A stretch of DNA of 64,000 bases from Paracoccus xiamenensis (GTDB lineage: Bacteria; Pseudomonadota; Alphaproteobacteria; Rhodobacterales; Rhodobacteraceae). The notes under the pieces were generated by a model that saw nothing but the letters and a program-made list of their open reading frames with translations, had not been told where the DNA came from and ran no database searches. The stretch spans positions 310,001 to 374,000 of the forward strand of contig NZ_JAAOHY010000001.1 in the NCBI RefSeq assembly GCF_011308835.1, written 5' to 3'. Position 1 is the first letter of the stretch. Each line of letters starts with the position of its first letter. The translations under genes and the position numbers were made by a program. Below are positions 55,662 through 64,000 of this stretch, piece after piece.

Positions 55662-56324
55662 ATGACGGAATACGCCACCACAGCACGCATCGCAACGCCT
55701 GCGGCAAGCGAGACCGATCTGGCGGCGCGAATCGTTTCGCTGGTCGGATCGCGGCTGTGCCATGACCTGATCTCACCCCTGGGCGCGATCGGCAACGGGG
55801 TCGAGCTGCTGCAGATGGCGGGCGAATGGCCGGGCCTGCAGAAAAGTCCGGAAATGTCGCTGATCGAGGATGCGCTGCACGCCGCGCGGGCCCGCATCAC
55901 CTGTTTCCGCATCGCCTTTGGCGCGACCGGTGGGGCGCAGCGTGTCAGCCCGGCGGAACTGGCTGCCCTGATCGCCGATGTCGAGAGGGCAGGCCGGATG
56001 CGCGTCACGCTTGACGCGCCCGGCGATCACGGGCGGGGTCATGTGAAGCTGATGATGCTGGCGCTGATGTGTCTGGAAACTGCGATGCCCTGGGGCGCGC
56101 GCATCACCATCCGCCAGCAGGGGCGGGACTGGACCGTTTCGGCCGATGCCGAACGCACCCGCCATGACCCGGCACTGTGGGCCTGGCTGGACGGCCCGCG
56201 TCCCGGCCAGCCCGAGCCCGCCGCGTCCGAGGTGCATTTCCCGCTGCTGGGACTGGCGGCGGCCGAGATGGACCGCCGTATCCGCTGGTCGCTGACCGAA
56301 ACCGGGGCAGAGATCCGATTCTGA
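55662..56324 (+). CDS. chpT: histidine phosphotransferase ChpT
   Basis: Phosphotransfer protein of the CckA-ChpT-CtrA relay that governs cell cycle, motility or gene transfer agents in alphaproteobacteria. The 220-aa protein has the DHp-like helix LVGSRLCHDLISPLGAIGNGVELLQM with phosphoacceptor His34 and a degenerate ATPase-like C-terminal domain (HVKLMMLALMCLETAMPWGA). GGAAAG precedes the ATG. It is monocistronic and convergent with proA. Confidence 0.92.
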   Translation: MTEYATTARIATPAASETDLAARIVSLVGSRLCHDLISPLGAIGNGVELLQMAGEWPGLQKSPEMSLIEDALHAARARITCFRIAFGATGGAQRVSPAELAALIADVERAGRMRVTLDAPGDHGRGHVKLMMLALMCLETAMPWGARITIRQQGRDWTVSADAERTRHDPALWAWLDGPRPGQPEPAASEVHFPLLGLAAAEMDRRIRWSLTETGAEIRF

Positions 56325-56349
56325 TCGACCCGGCCCCGGCGCCACCCGG

Positions 56350-57618
56350 TCAGGGCCGGGTCGTGCCGTCGCCGGTGACCAGATATTTGAAGCTGGTCAG
56401 CTGTTCGGCGCCCACCGGGCCGCGCGCGTGCATCTTGCCGGTGGCGATGCCGATTTCCGCGCCCATCCCGAACTCTCCACCATCGGCGAATTGGGTCGAG
56501 GCGTTGCGCATCAGGATGGCGCTGTCCAGCCGCTGGAAGAAGCGGGCGGCGGTGGCGTCATTTTCTGTCAGGATCGATTCGGTGTGGCCCGAGCCGTGGC
56601 AGCGGATATGGGCGATCGCTTCGTCCACACCATTGACCAGCCGGGCGGCGATGATGCTGTCCAGAAACTCATGGCCAAAATCTTCGGGACGGGCGGGGGT
56701 GGTGCCGGGGATATCCGCCAGCACACCTTCGGCCCGGACCTCGACGCCCGCGTCCAGCAGGTCGCGGATCAGCACATCGCCGTGTTTGGTATAAAAGGCG
56801 CGGTCCATCAGCAGGCATTCGGCGGATCCGCAAACGCCCGTGCGCCGTGTCTTGGCGTTCAGAACCACGCGCCGCGCCTTGTCCAGATCGGCATCGCCAT
56901 CGGCATAGACGTGGCAGATGCCTTCCAGATGGGCAAAGACCGGTACCCGCGCTTCGCGCTGCACCAGACCGACCAACCCCTTGCCGCCGCGCGGGATGAT
57001 GACGTCGATCAGCCCCTGCGCGCGCAACATCGCGGCCACCGCCTCGCGGTCGCGGATGGGCACGATCTGGATCGCGGTTTCCGGCAGGCCTGCGGCGCGC
57101 AGGCCAAGGACCATGCAGTCATGGATCGCGGCCGAGGAATGGATTGAATCGGTGCCGCCCCGCAGGATCACCGCATTGCCCGATTTCAGCGCCAGCGCCC
57201 CCGCATCGGCGGTGACGTTGGGACGGCTTTCATAGATCACGCCCAGCACCCCCAAAGGCGTCGAAACGCGCTGGATATGCAGCCCGTTCGGACGGTCCCA
57301 TTCGGTCAGCACCCGGCCGACCGGGTCAGGCTGTTCGGCAATCGCGCGCAGGCTGTCCACAATGTCGCGCAGACGCGCGGGCGTCAGGGTCAGCCGGTCG
57401 ACCATCGCCGGCGACAGGCCCTTTTCGGCGGCATAGGCCAGATCCCGCGCATTGGCGGCGAGGATCTCGCCCTCGCGCTGCTGCACGGCATCCGCCGCCG
57501 CGATCAGCGCCGCATGCTTGCGCTCGGCGCTGGCAAAGGCCAGTTCAGACGCAGCGGCACGGGCGGCTTCGCCCATGCGCGCGATCAGGGTTTCGGCATT
57601 CTCGATGGCGCCGTCCAT
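56350..57618 (-). CDS. proA: glutamate-5-semialdehyde dehydrogenase
   Basis: Second step of proline synthesis: reduces gamma-glutamyl phosphate. The 422-aa protein has [33 protein letters not shown] and the catalytic cysteine in [17 protein letters not shown] usual partner, proB, is not adjacent. The upstream gene is pgk, 36 bp away in the same orientation. Confidence 0.95.
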   Translation of the reverse strand: MDGAIENAETLIARMGEAARAAASELAFASAERKHAALIAAADAVQQREGEILAANARDLAYAAEKGLSPAMVDRLTLTPARLRDIVDSLRAIAEQPDPVGRVLTEWDRPNGLHIQRVSTPLGVLGVIYESRPNVTADAGALALKSGNAVILRGGTDSIHSSAAIHDCMVLGLRAAGLPETAIQIVPIRDREAVAAMLRAQGLIDVIIPRGGKGLVGLVQREARVPVFAHLEGICHVYADGDADLDKARRVVLNAKTRRTGVCGSAECLLMDRAFYTKHGDVLIRDLLDAGVEVRAEGVLADIPGTTPARPEDFGHEFLDSIIAARLVNGVDEAIAHIRCHGSGHTESILTENDATAARFFQRLDSAILMRNASTQFADGGEFGMGAEIGIATGKMHARGPVGAEQLTSFKYLVTGDGTTRP

Positions 57619-57654
57619 GTCGTCTCCTTCCGGGGTCGCAGCCCCAAGATGGGA

Positions 57655-58854
57655 TCAGCGGCGCGCATCCACAAGCGCGGCGACCCCCGGCAGTTCCTTG
57701 CCCTCCATCCATTCCAGGAAGGCACCGCCCGCCGTGGAGATGAAGGTGAAATCATCGGCCACGCCCGCCTTGTTCAGCGCCGCGACCGTATCGCCGCCGC
57801 CCGCGACCGAGATCAGCCGCCCCTCGCGGGTCAGCCGGGCTGCGGCCTGCGCTGCGGCATTGGTGCCGGCGTCGAATGGCGGGATCTCGAAAGCGCCAAG
57901 CGGGCCGTTCCAGATCAGCGTGCGGCAATTCTCGAACACGCCGGTGATGGCATCAACGGTGGCGGGGCCCGCATCGAGGATCATCACGTCGGGGGCGCAT
58001 TCCTCGTCCGGCAGGATCTCGAAATCGGCATTGGCCTTGAATTCGCGCGCCACGACCAGGTCGACGGGCAGGTGGATCTGGCAGCCGGCCTTTTCGGCCT
58101 TGTCGAGGATTTCCAGCGCCGTGTCGGTCATGTCGCGTTCCGCCAGCGATTTGCCGATCTCGGCCCCCTTGGCCAGCAGGAAGGTATTGGCCATGCCGCC
58201 GCCGATCACCAGATGGTCGACTTTTTCGACCAGATTGCCCAGCAATTCCAGCTTGGTCGAAACCTTGGCCCCGCCCACGACCGCCACGACCGGGCGCTGC
58301 GGATCGCCGAGTGCGGCGTTCAAAGCGTCCAGTTCGGCCTCCATCAGCTTGCCTGCGGCGGCGGGCAGCAGCCGCGCGATGCCCTCGGTCGAGGCATGGG
58401 CGCGGTGCGCCGCCGAAAAGGCGTCGTTCACATAGGCGCTGCCCAGGGCGGCAAGCGAGGCCGCGAAGGTCGGGTCGTTCTGTTCCTCGCCCTCATAGAA
58501 ACGGGTGTTTTCCAGCAGGATGATATCATCAGTGCCCATCGCCGCGACCGCGCGCTTGGCCGGACCGCCGACGGCTTCCTCGACATAGGTGACCTTCTGG
58601 CCAAGTGCGGATTCCAGCGCGGGGACGATCTGTTGCAGCGACATCGATTCGACACGCTGCCCTTTGGGGCGGTCGAAATGGGCCAGCAACACCGGCTTGC
58701 CGCCTGCTTCCTGAATGGCTTTCACGGTCGGCACGATCTTGTCGATGCGGGTGGTGTCGGTGACGACGCCGTTATCCATCGGCACGTTCAGGTCGACGCG
58801 GGTCAGTACAACTTTTCCGTCGATATCCAGATCTTCAATGCGGTTGAATTTCAT
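57655..58854 (-). CDS. pgk: phosphoglycerate kinase
   Basis: Reversible transfer of phosphate between 1,3-bisphosphoglycerate and ADP, 399 aa. Signatures: [49 protein letters not shown] and [16 protein letters not shown]. In this Entner-Doudoroff organism it works downstream of KDPG aldolase, or in gluconeogenesis. It is followed by proA in the same orientation, and no gap, tpi or fba genes are next to it. Confidence 0.96.
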   Translation of the reverse strand: MKFNRIEDLDIDGKVVLTRVDLNVPMDNGVVTDTTRIDKIVPTVKAIQEAGGKPVLLAHFDRPKGQRVESMSLQQIVPALESALGQKVTYVEEAVGGPAKRAVAAMGTDDIILLENTRFYEGEEQNDPTFAASLAALGSAYVNDAFSAAHRAHASTEGIARLLPAAAGKLMEAELDALNAALGDPQRPVVAVVGGAKVSTKLELLGNLVEKVDHLVIGGGMANTFLLAKGAEIGKSLAERDMTDTALEILDKAEKAGCQIHLPVDLVVAREFKANADFEILPDEECAPDVMILDAGPATVDAITGVFENCRTLIWNGPLGAFEIPPFDAGTNAAAQAAARLTREGRLISVAGGGDTVAALNKAGVADDFTFISTAGGAFLEWMEGKELPGVAALVDARR

Positions 58855-59006
58855 GGCGGCCTCTGCAAATTTGCTTTGCTGGGTTTGTGGGGCATCCTCA
58901 CGGCATCGTCAATGCGCGTGACGGGGGCGGCGTGACGGGTTCGTGCGTTGCAGGACGTGGCAGGACGGTTTAGCTGTAGCTGCGACCGACAACAGAGGAG
59001 GCCCTC

Positions 59007-59505
<499 letters not shown>

Positions 59506-59516
<11 letters not shown>

Positions 59517-60099
59517 TCTGCTGATCCCCGCACTGGTCCTGACCGCAGGTTCCGCCGCAGCCGAGGGCCTGCCGGGCGTCACCGATGGCCCCGGCCCGAA
59601 CCTGCTGATCGAGGTGGCGGACGCGTCCGGGGCCTCGAAGGGCACGATCACGCTGGACCTGTATGCCGACAAGGCGCCGAACCATGTGGCTCGGCTGGTC
59701 GAGTTGGCGAAATCCGGCGCCTATGACGGTGTCGTGTTCCACCGCGTGATTGACGGCTTCATGGCCCAGACGGGCGACGTCCAGCACGGCAAGCAGGGCG
59801 GAGACACCGCGATGGCCGGCATGGGCGGGTCGGAACTGCCTGATCTGGCGGCGGAATTCAGCGACGTGTCTTTCCAGCAGGGCACCGTCGGCATGGCCCG
59901 TTCGCAGGATCCCAACAGCGCCAACAGCCAGTTCTTCATTGACCTGGCGCCTGCGCCGTTCCTTGACGGCCAATATACCGTCGTCGGACAGTTGGTTGAC
60001 GGCTGGGACGTGCTGAACGCAGTCAAGAAAGGCGATGCCGCCGCCAATGGCTCGGTCGAGACGCCGGATTACATGCTGAAAGTGACCGTGGCGGAATAA
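59506..60099 (+). CDS. cyclophilin-type peptidyl-prolyl isomerase, periplasmic
   Basis: A 197-aa paralogue with a signal peptide (MLRNLLIPALVLTAGSAAA) and the same core motifs: GVVFHRVIDGFMAQTGDVQHG and NSQFFIDLAPAPFLDGQYTVVG. It likely folds or chaperones periplasmic and outer membrane proteins. The two paralogues give one enzyme to each side of the inner membrane and are translationally coupled. A rho-independent terminator follows. Confidence 0.92.
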
Positions 60100-60564
60100 G
60101 CGCCGGTTCACCCATTTGCAGGCCCCGCAGCGATGCGGGGCCTTTTTTTGTGGACGACAGTCGAGTGTGACGGCCGATGCAGCGCGAGCGCAAGCGGCAC
60201 TCAAATGGCGGGAAGGAACTTGCATAGGCGGAGCTCGTCGCGGAGGTTCTCGCGGGTGCAAGATGTAAGTTTAACTTCCGCCGGCTCGGAGCGGACAGTC
60301 GATTTGGACTTTACCGCCGTGTCAGTGTTTCCGGCAGTTAGCTCATCCCCACCAGTCTTGGAGTTTGCTGCTCAAGCATAGACTGTGCTCAGTTCTGGCC
60401 GCAGATTCGACTGTTACGGCTCGCCGGCACCATGAAACTTGACCACTGCGCAAAGTGGGTGCACCGTGGAAAGGTCGGCATCCTACTTGGGGAATGTCGA
60501 CTTATACAACGTCACAGGTGGGATAGCCTTCCGGGCCAAGGCTGTGGACAGGGAACAGTTAGTC
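60100..60564. other. intergenic region before outer membrane protein gene
   Basis: After the terminator at 60120-60143 there are about 420 bp with no supported gene. The sequence has degenerate GC-rich stretches but no open frame with a start, ribosome binding site and protein-like composition. The promoter of the barrel gene is expected near its 3' end but is not evident. Confidence 0.5.
60120..60143 (+). terminator. rho-independent terminator of the PPIase pair
   Basis: AGGCCCCGCA and TGCGGGGCCT form a 10-bp stem with a 4-nt GCGA loop, followed by a run of T residues. It lies 20 nt after the stop of the periplasmic isomerase gene. Confidence 0.92.
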
Positions 60565-61227
60565 ATGAAACAGGCAAGATCGGCTGCAGTCGTAGCGATC
60601 GCGGCACTGGCGGGGGGCGCGGGGATCGCGTCCGCTCAGACGCTTTCGCTGGGAGATATCTACGTCAAAGGTTTTGGAGGCGCGACCTGGCCGTCGAACT
60701 TTGACACCACGCTCAAAGAGGACGGCGAGCAGATCGCCAGCCCCAGTTTCGACTATGACACCGGGTATACGCTGGGCGTTGCGGTCGGTGCGGCCATCAC
60801 ACCGAATTTCTCGATGGAGATCGAGTATTCCCACCGCAGCGCCGACGTTGAGATCACGGACGGTGACGATGATGACGAAAGCGTCATTGCGAACGGCGAC
60901 ACCTCTGCCAATGCCTTGATGGTCAACGCGATCTACATGTTCGACGGCATGGGCGCGACCGGTGCGATGCGGCCCTATCTGGGCGGCGGCATCGGCGGAG
61001 CCAAAGTGGAGACGAGCATTCCCGATCAGGATTACGAATCCGATACGTTGCTTGCCTATCAAGTGTTCGGCGGCGTCGGCTACGATCTGAACCCCAATGT
61101 GAACCTCTACGCAGAGGGACGTTGGTTCCAGACCGAGTCGGGCCGGTTCGACGGTCCGGGCGGGGATAATTACGACGATAAGTTTGAGACCTTCGACCTG
61201 CTTGTCGGCATGCGCTACTCGTTCTGA
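60565..61227 (+). CDS. outer membrane beta-barrel protein
   Basis: A 220-aa protein with a signal peptide (AVVAIAALAGGAGIASA) and a mature sequence of alternating strands: DIYVKGFGGATWPSNFDT, YTLGVAVGAAITPNFSMEIEYSHRSA and the C-terminal FETFDLLVGMRYSF with an aromatic end residue. This is the 8-strand OmpX/OmpW/Omp25 type. A negatively charged loop (DGDDDDESV) is a candidate surface loop. The true start is taken as 60565 at the signal peptide. Confidence 0.86.
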   Translation: MKQARSAAVVAIAALAGGAGIASAQTLSLGDIYVKGFGGATWPSNFDTTLKEDGEQIASPSFDYDTGYTLGVAVGAAITPNFSMEIEYSHRSADVEITDGDDDDESVIANGDTSANALMVNAIYMFDGMGATGAMRPYLGGGIGGAKVETSIPDQDYESDTLLAYQVFGGVGYDLNPNVNLYAEGRWFQTESGRFDGPGGDNYDDKFETFDLLVGMRYSF

Positions 61228-61470
61228 GCATCTGCATCTGAACTGGTCTATTGCGACGTTGCTGTATGGGGCTGACAACCGACGAAGGTGGCCTTCTCCC
61301 ACGGATCTTCAGGCACGTATGATCGCCGCGCGGCGGAGTTGGGGCCTTGCCGGTACTGTCACCGGCTTACATAGGCCTTTCTTGTTCTTGCATGTCAGGA
61401 TGCAGGACCATCCAGCGCCGTTTTCCGTCCGCGGCGGTCGATGATGGTCCAGCCCTTTCTTCTGGCCGGG
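61228..61470. other. intergenic region after the barrel gene
   Basis: 243 bp between convergent genes. No gene, clear hairpin with a T tract, or RNA was recognised. Confidence 0.4.
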
Positions 61471-62616
61471 TCACGGTTGGACAGGGATGCAGACATTGCC
61501 TTCGAACAGGCGGCGGGCGGATCGCAGGACCGATGCATGAAGGATATGGATCTGGCCGTCGTGATCCTCGGTTGCGGCATCGACGCTGATCGTGCCAGAG
61601 GGGTGGGCGATGCGGATGCTGCCTTGGGTCGCTGTGGCGAGGCGTGCCGCAACGCTGCCCGGCACCCGGATCGCGGCAGCAAGGCAAAGCGCGCCGGTCA
61701 ACGGAATGGCCCTGTGGGGTTGGCCCGTCGACAGGGTGCGGGCGGTGATGTCGGCATCGCCTTCGGCTAGTTGCTGCCCGGACAGCTTCGCGGCCGGTTG
61801 CGATCGGGCCAGCATGGCGATTTTCGGAATGCTGATAAGCCGGCCCGCGGCCGCTTCGTCGGGGGCGAGACCCATCATGACCGCGCCACGGCGGCGGATC
61901 GCCTCTAGTCGTGCCATCAGGGCCGGGTCGGCGCCGATCTCATCGGGCATTTCCACCCCGGTCAGGCCAAGGCTTTCGGCGGCGATGAACACCATCGGGT
62001 TGGCGGCGTCGACCAGACTGACCTCGACCGGGCCGAGGTCCGGCACGTCGATCAGGTCCACCGCCCTGCCGGTTGGCAATAACGCGCCGGTCTTCGCGCC
62101 TCCCGGTGTCAGAAACTCCAACCGGATCGGCGCGGATGTGCCGGCAACGCCGTCCAGCGTGAAATCGCCTTGGGTCAGCGGAAAGCCGTCCCGAACCGGA
62201 AAACGCGCGGTAATCAGTTTGCCCGTATTGGTATTGTGGATGCGCACGACCGCCTCGCCATCCGCCGGGGTAGGGACCAGCCCTTCCTCGACCGCGAAGG
62301 GACCGATGGCCGAGGACATGTTGCCGCAATTGCCGCCGTAATCGACAATCCCCGCGTCTATCCCGACCTGCCCAAAGGTGAAATCGACATCGGCCTGCGG
62401 ATGCGTCGACGGGCCGACAATGCAGATCTTCGACAGCGAGGAAATGCCGCCCCCCATCCCGTCCAGCTGGCGGATGTTCGGATCGGGCGAGCCCATTGCG
62501 GCCAGCAGAACCGCATCTCGCGCAGGTCCCGCAGGCGGCAGCTCGGCCTCGTGAAAGACCAACCCTTTCGACGTCCCGCCCCGCATGAACACCGCCCTGA
62601 TCCGTTGCTGCGCCAT
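61471..62616 (-). CDS. PrpF family (4-oxalomesaconate tautomerase-like) protein
   Basis: A 381-aa protein of the PrpF/DUF453 diaminopimelate-epimerase-like fold. Motifs: IRAVFMRGGTSKGLVFHEAELP, GGGISSLSKICIVG, YGGNCGNMSSAIGPFAVEEGLV with the cysteine in place of one catalytic base, and FIAAESLGLTGVEMPDEI. Relatives isomerise aconitate or 4-oxalomesaconate. No methylcitrate or gallate genes are adjacent, so the substrate is unclear. Confidence 0.88.
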   Translation of the reverse strand: MAQQRIRAVFMRGGTSKGLVFHEAELPPAGPARDAVLLAAMGSPDPNIRQLDGMGGGISSLSKICIVGPSTHPQADVDFTFGQVGIDAGIVDYGGNCGNMSSAIGPFAVEEGLVPTPADGEAVVRIHNTNTGKLITARFPVRDGFPLTQGDFTLDGVAGTSAPIRLEFLTPGGAKTGALLPTGRAVDLIDVPDLGPVEVSLVDAANPMVFIAAESLGLTGVEMPDEIGADPALMARLEAIRRRGAVMMGLAPDEAAAGRLISIPKIAMLARSQPAAKLSGQQLAEGDADITARTLSTGQPHRAIPLTGALCLAAAIRVPGSVAARLATATQGSIRIAHPSGTISVDAATEDHDGQIHILHASVLRSARRLFEGNVCIPVQP

Positions 62617-62729
62617 GATACCCCCCTGTTTCAGGCGATCATTGAAAGATCGGGCGCGTCCTGTCCAGACGGGCGGTTAACTTCGCCAGGCCTTGGCACT
62701 ATGTTGCGCGGGCACAGGAAGGGCCGCCC

Positions 62730-63191
62730 ATGACCACGCTTTACATTGACGCCGATGCCTGCCCCGTAAAGGCCGAGGCCGAACGGGTGGCAACCCGGCT
62801 GCGCATCCCGATGGTGCTGGTCTGCAATGGCGGGCTGCGGCCCTCGCCGAACCCGTTCGTGTCTCTGGTGATCGTCAGTGAAGGCCCGGACGAGGCCGAC
62901 AAATGGATCGCCGATCAATGCGGGCCGGGCGATGTTGTCGTGACCGCCGACATCCCACTGGCCGACCGCTGCCTGAAGGCTGGCGCGCAGGTGGTCGAAC
63001 CGAATGGCGAGGTGCTGAGCCTCGCCAATATCGGCCCGCGTCTGGCGACCCGTGACCTGATGCAGGACATTCGCTCTGCCAATCCGTTCCAGCAGGGCAG
63101 CGGCAAGGGTTTTGCGAAGGCCGACCGGGCGCGGTTCCTGCAATCGCTGGACCGGGTGATGGTGGCGGCGATGCGGGTGAGGAAGGGGTAG
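62730..63191 (+). CDS. YaiI/YqxD family protein (UPF0178)
   Basis: A 153-aa protein matching the UPF0178 family: [42 protein letters not shown] and [10 protein letters not shown], with conserved Asp/Cys residues in the N-terminal PIN-like fold. Function is unknown though a nuclease-like role is suspected from the fold. GGAAGGG precedes the ATG. It is followed by a change to low-GC sequence. Confidence 0.9.
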   Translation: MTTLYIDADACPVKAEAERVATRLRIPMVLVCNGGLRPSPNPFVSLVIVSEGPDEADKWIADQCGPGDVVVTADIPLADRCLKAGAQVVEPNGEVLSLANIGPRLATRDLMQDIRSANPFQQGSGKGFAKADRARFLQSLDRVMVAAMRVRKG

Positions 63192-63317
63192 CTTTGCGTC
63201 TTCGGTTGGCGGTGGGTCCTTTTGCTTTATCGAATTCAGAATGAATTACCGCTCTGAGACAAGAGTGACTTATGCTGCACGAAAGATGAATGACGGCTTT
63301 CAGGAAGAGATCAGACT

Positions 63318-64000
63318 TCAGTCCTCTGTAATACAGCCCCACTGCGGAGTGTCTGAATTGCACAGCTCTGGGTCTGTCTCATTCAAACCGCCACCTCCAC
63401 CAACAGAAATTCGACTCCCTAGAACATCATAAAGGTGGTTGGCAGGTCCGCCTTGCCAAAGATTGTTTCCAATCTGCCAAACAGCAAAACCTTCGCTAAC
63501 CTCTTTACCGCCAACTGGGTCAAGGGCAGTCAACTGGCAGAAAGTCGCTATGTCCGAAACTGGCTGAAGCGATATCAAGCCGTCTTTACCGATGATGTGA
63601 TAGACAGGTATTTTAGACGCCCTACTAGCTCCAAACCATGTGTGCCTAAGCCTCGAACCGGATGAGAAACGCCTTTCAATACCGCTCACTCTTTCGTCTT
63701 CCGGCGGCAGGAAAACAGCGGTATTTTCGAGCCAGCTACCCTCCAAGACCTGAGGTATAGCAAAGGTCACAATTTCGCTTCCACCAAGCTCTGCAACCGT
63801 TATCGGTCTGTCTAATTGACCTTCAACAGTTGTGAACCAAATTCGAAACGGCTCCTCATAGTCGACAATCTCTTCGTCAATTCTGTTGGCCGCGACGCAC
63901 TTTAATATTGGGTCGATTATCAACCGCCGTTCACCCAGGTTTGAAACATCGAATGTTATGCTACGTTCCGAAACTGACCTAAGATGTGCGCTAAATTTGG
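63318..64000 (-). CDS. hypothetical protein, 5' part cut by the window edge
   Basis: The frame stays open to the end of the window, so the true start is beyond 64000; an internal TTG at 63923 is not a convincing start. At least 227 residues are visible. Visible strands such as KIPVYHIIGKDGLISLQPV and ERSITFDVSN suggest a mostly beta protein, and the C terminus has SRISVGGGGGLNETDPE and two Cys (CNSDTPQWGC). No family is recognised. Base composition is clearly lower in GC than the neighbours, suggesting horizontal transfer. Confidence 0.55.
   Translation of the reverse strand, partial: KFSAHLRSVSERSITFDVSNLGERRLIIDPILKCVAANRIDEEIVDYEEPFRIWFTTVEGQLDRPITVAELGGSEIVTFAIPQVLEGSWLENTAVFLPPEDERVSGIERRFSSGSRLRHTWFGASRASKIPVYHIIGKDGLISLQPVSDIATFCQLTALDPVGGKEVSEGFAVWQIGNNLWQGGPANHLYDVLGSRISVGGGGGLNETDPELCNSDTPQWGCITED

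Overview
This window looks like chromosomal DNA of a high-GC alphaproteobacterium of the family Rhodobacteraceae, most likely Paracoccus or a close relative. The evidence is the Entner-Doudoroff set (edd, zwf-pgl-pgi, eda), the F0 ATP synthase cluster atpI-B-E-F'-F with a separate b' subunit, ChpT, ornithine-lipid genes olsBA, and small protein families known mainly from this family. No tRNA, rRNA, CRISPR array, transposase or phage gene was recognised. Species assignment is inference.

Layout. 1-1.7 kb: low-molecular-weight phosphatase family protein and a thiolase. 1.7-2.95 kb: gene-poor, AT-richer stretch with one small secreted protein. 2.95-12.4 kb: Entner-Doudoroff block (edd; an rRNA methyltransferase-PIN pair; zwf-pgl-pgi; eda-MFS). 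12.4-15.4 kb: orphan TAXI binding protein, lytic transglycosylase, lpd. 15.4-18.8 kb: small accessory genes (MAPEG, L,D-transpeptidase, EVE, YrhK) and a decayed copy of the sucB 3' end. 18.8-28 kb: sucB, sucA, sucD, sucC and mdh, all on the minus strand, with two small lipoprotein genes between the suc genes. 28-30.3 kb: TSUP permease, NnrU, DUF1737 and a methyltransferase-like protein. 30.4-34.9 kb: sdhCDA, two lipoproteins, sdhB and a 43-aa protein. 35-38.2 kb: an ArsR regulator and the F0 operon. 38.3-52.3 kb: nth, an adenosine kinase-like gene, tyrC-hisC, metY, a SIMPL protein, an unusual 996-aa membrane protein and a Kef-type antiporter. 52.4-63.2 kb: carD, fdxA, olsBA, DUF3553, chpT, proA, pgk, two PPIases, an outer membrane barrel, PrpF and YaiI families. 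63.2-64 kb: AT-richer end with a gene cut by the window edge.

How the genes work together. zwf, pgl, edd and eda convert glucose-6-phosphate to pyruvate and glyceraldehyde-3-phosphate. pgi and pgk connect this to gluconeogenesis. suc, lpd, sdh and mdh form most of the lower TCA cycle, and the atp genes use the resulting proton gradient. Two operator families tie this together. A LacI-type 14-mer lies within the predicted promoters of edd, zwf and eda, 37-52 nt before each start codon. A pair of TGTGATCACA palindromes exactly 21 bp apart lies upstream of both sucC and sdhC. By analogy with Rhodobacter sphaeroides these are candidate CceR and AkgR sites; neither regulator gene is in the window.

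Most unusual items: the GspL-like/GspC-like 996-aa protein (47407-50397), lipoprotein genes translationally coupled inside the suc and sdh operons, the duplicated sucB 3' end, and a two-lipoyl-domain SucB.
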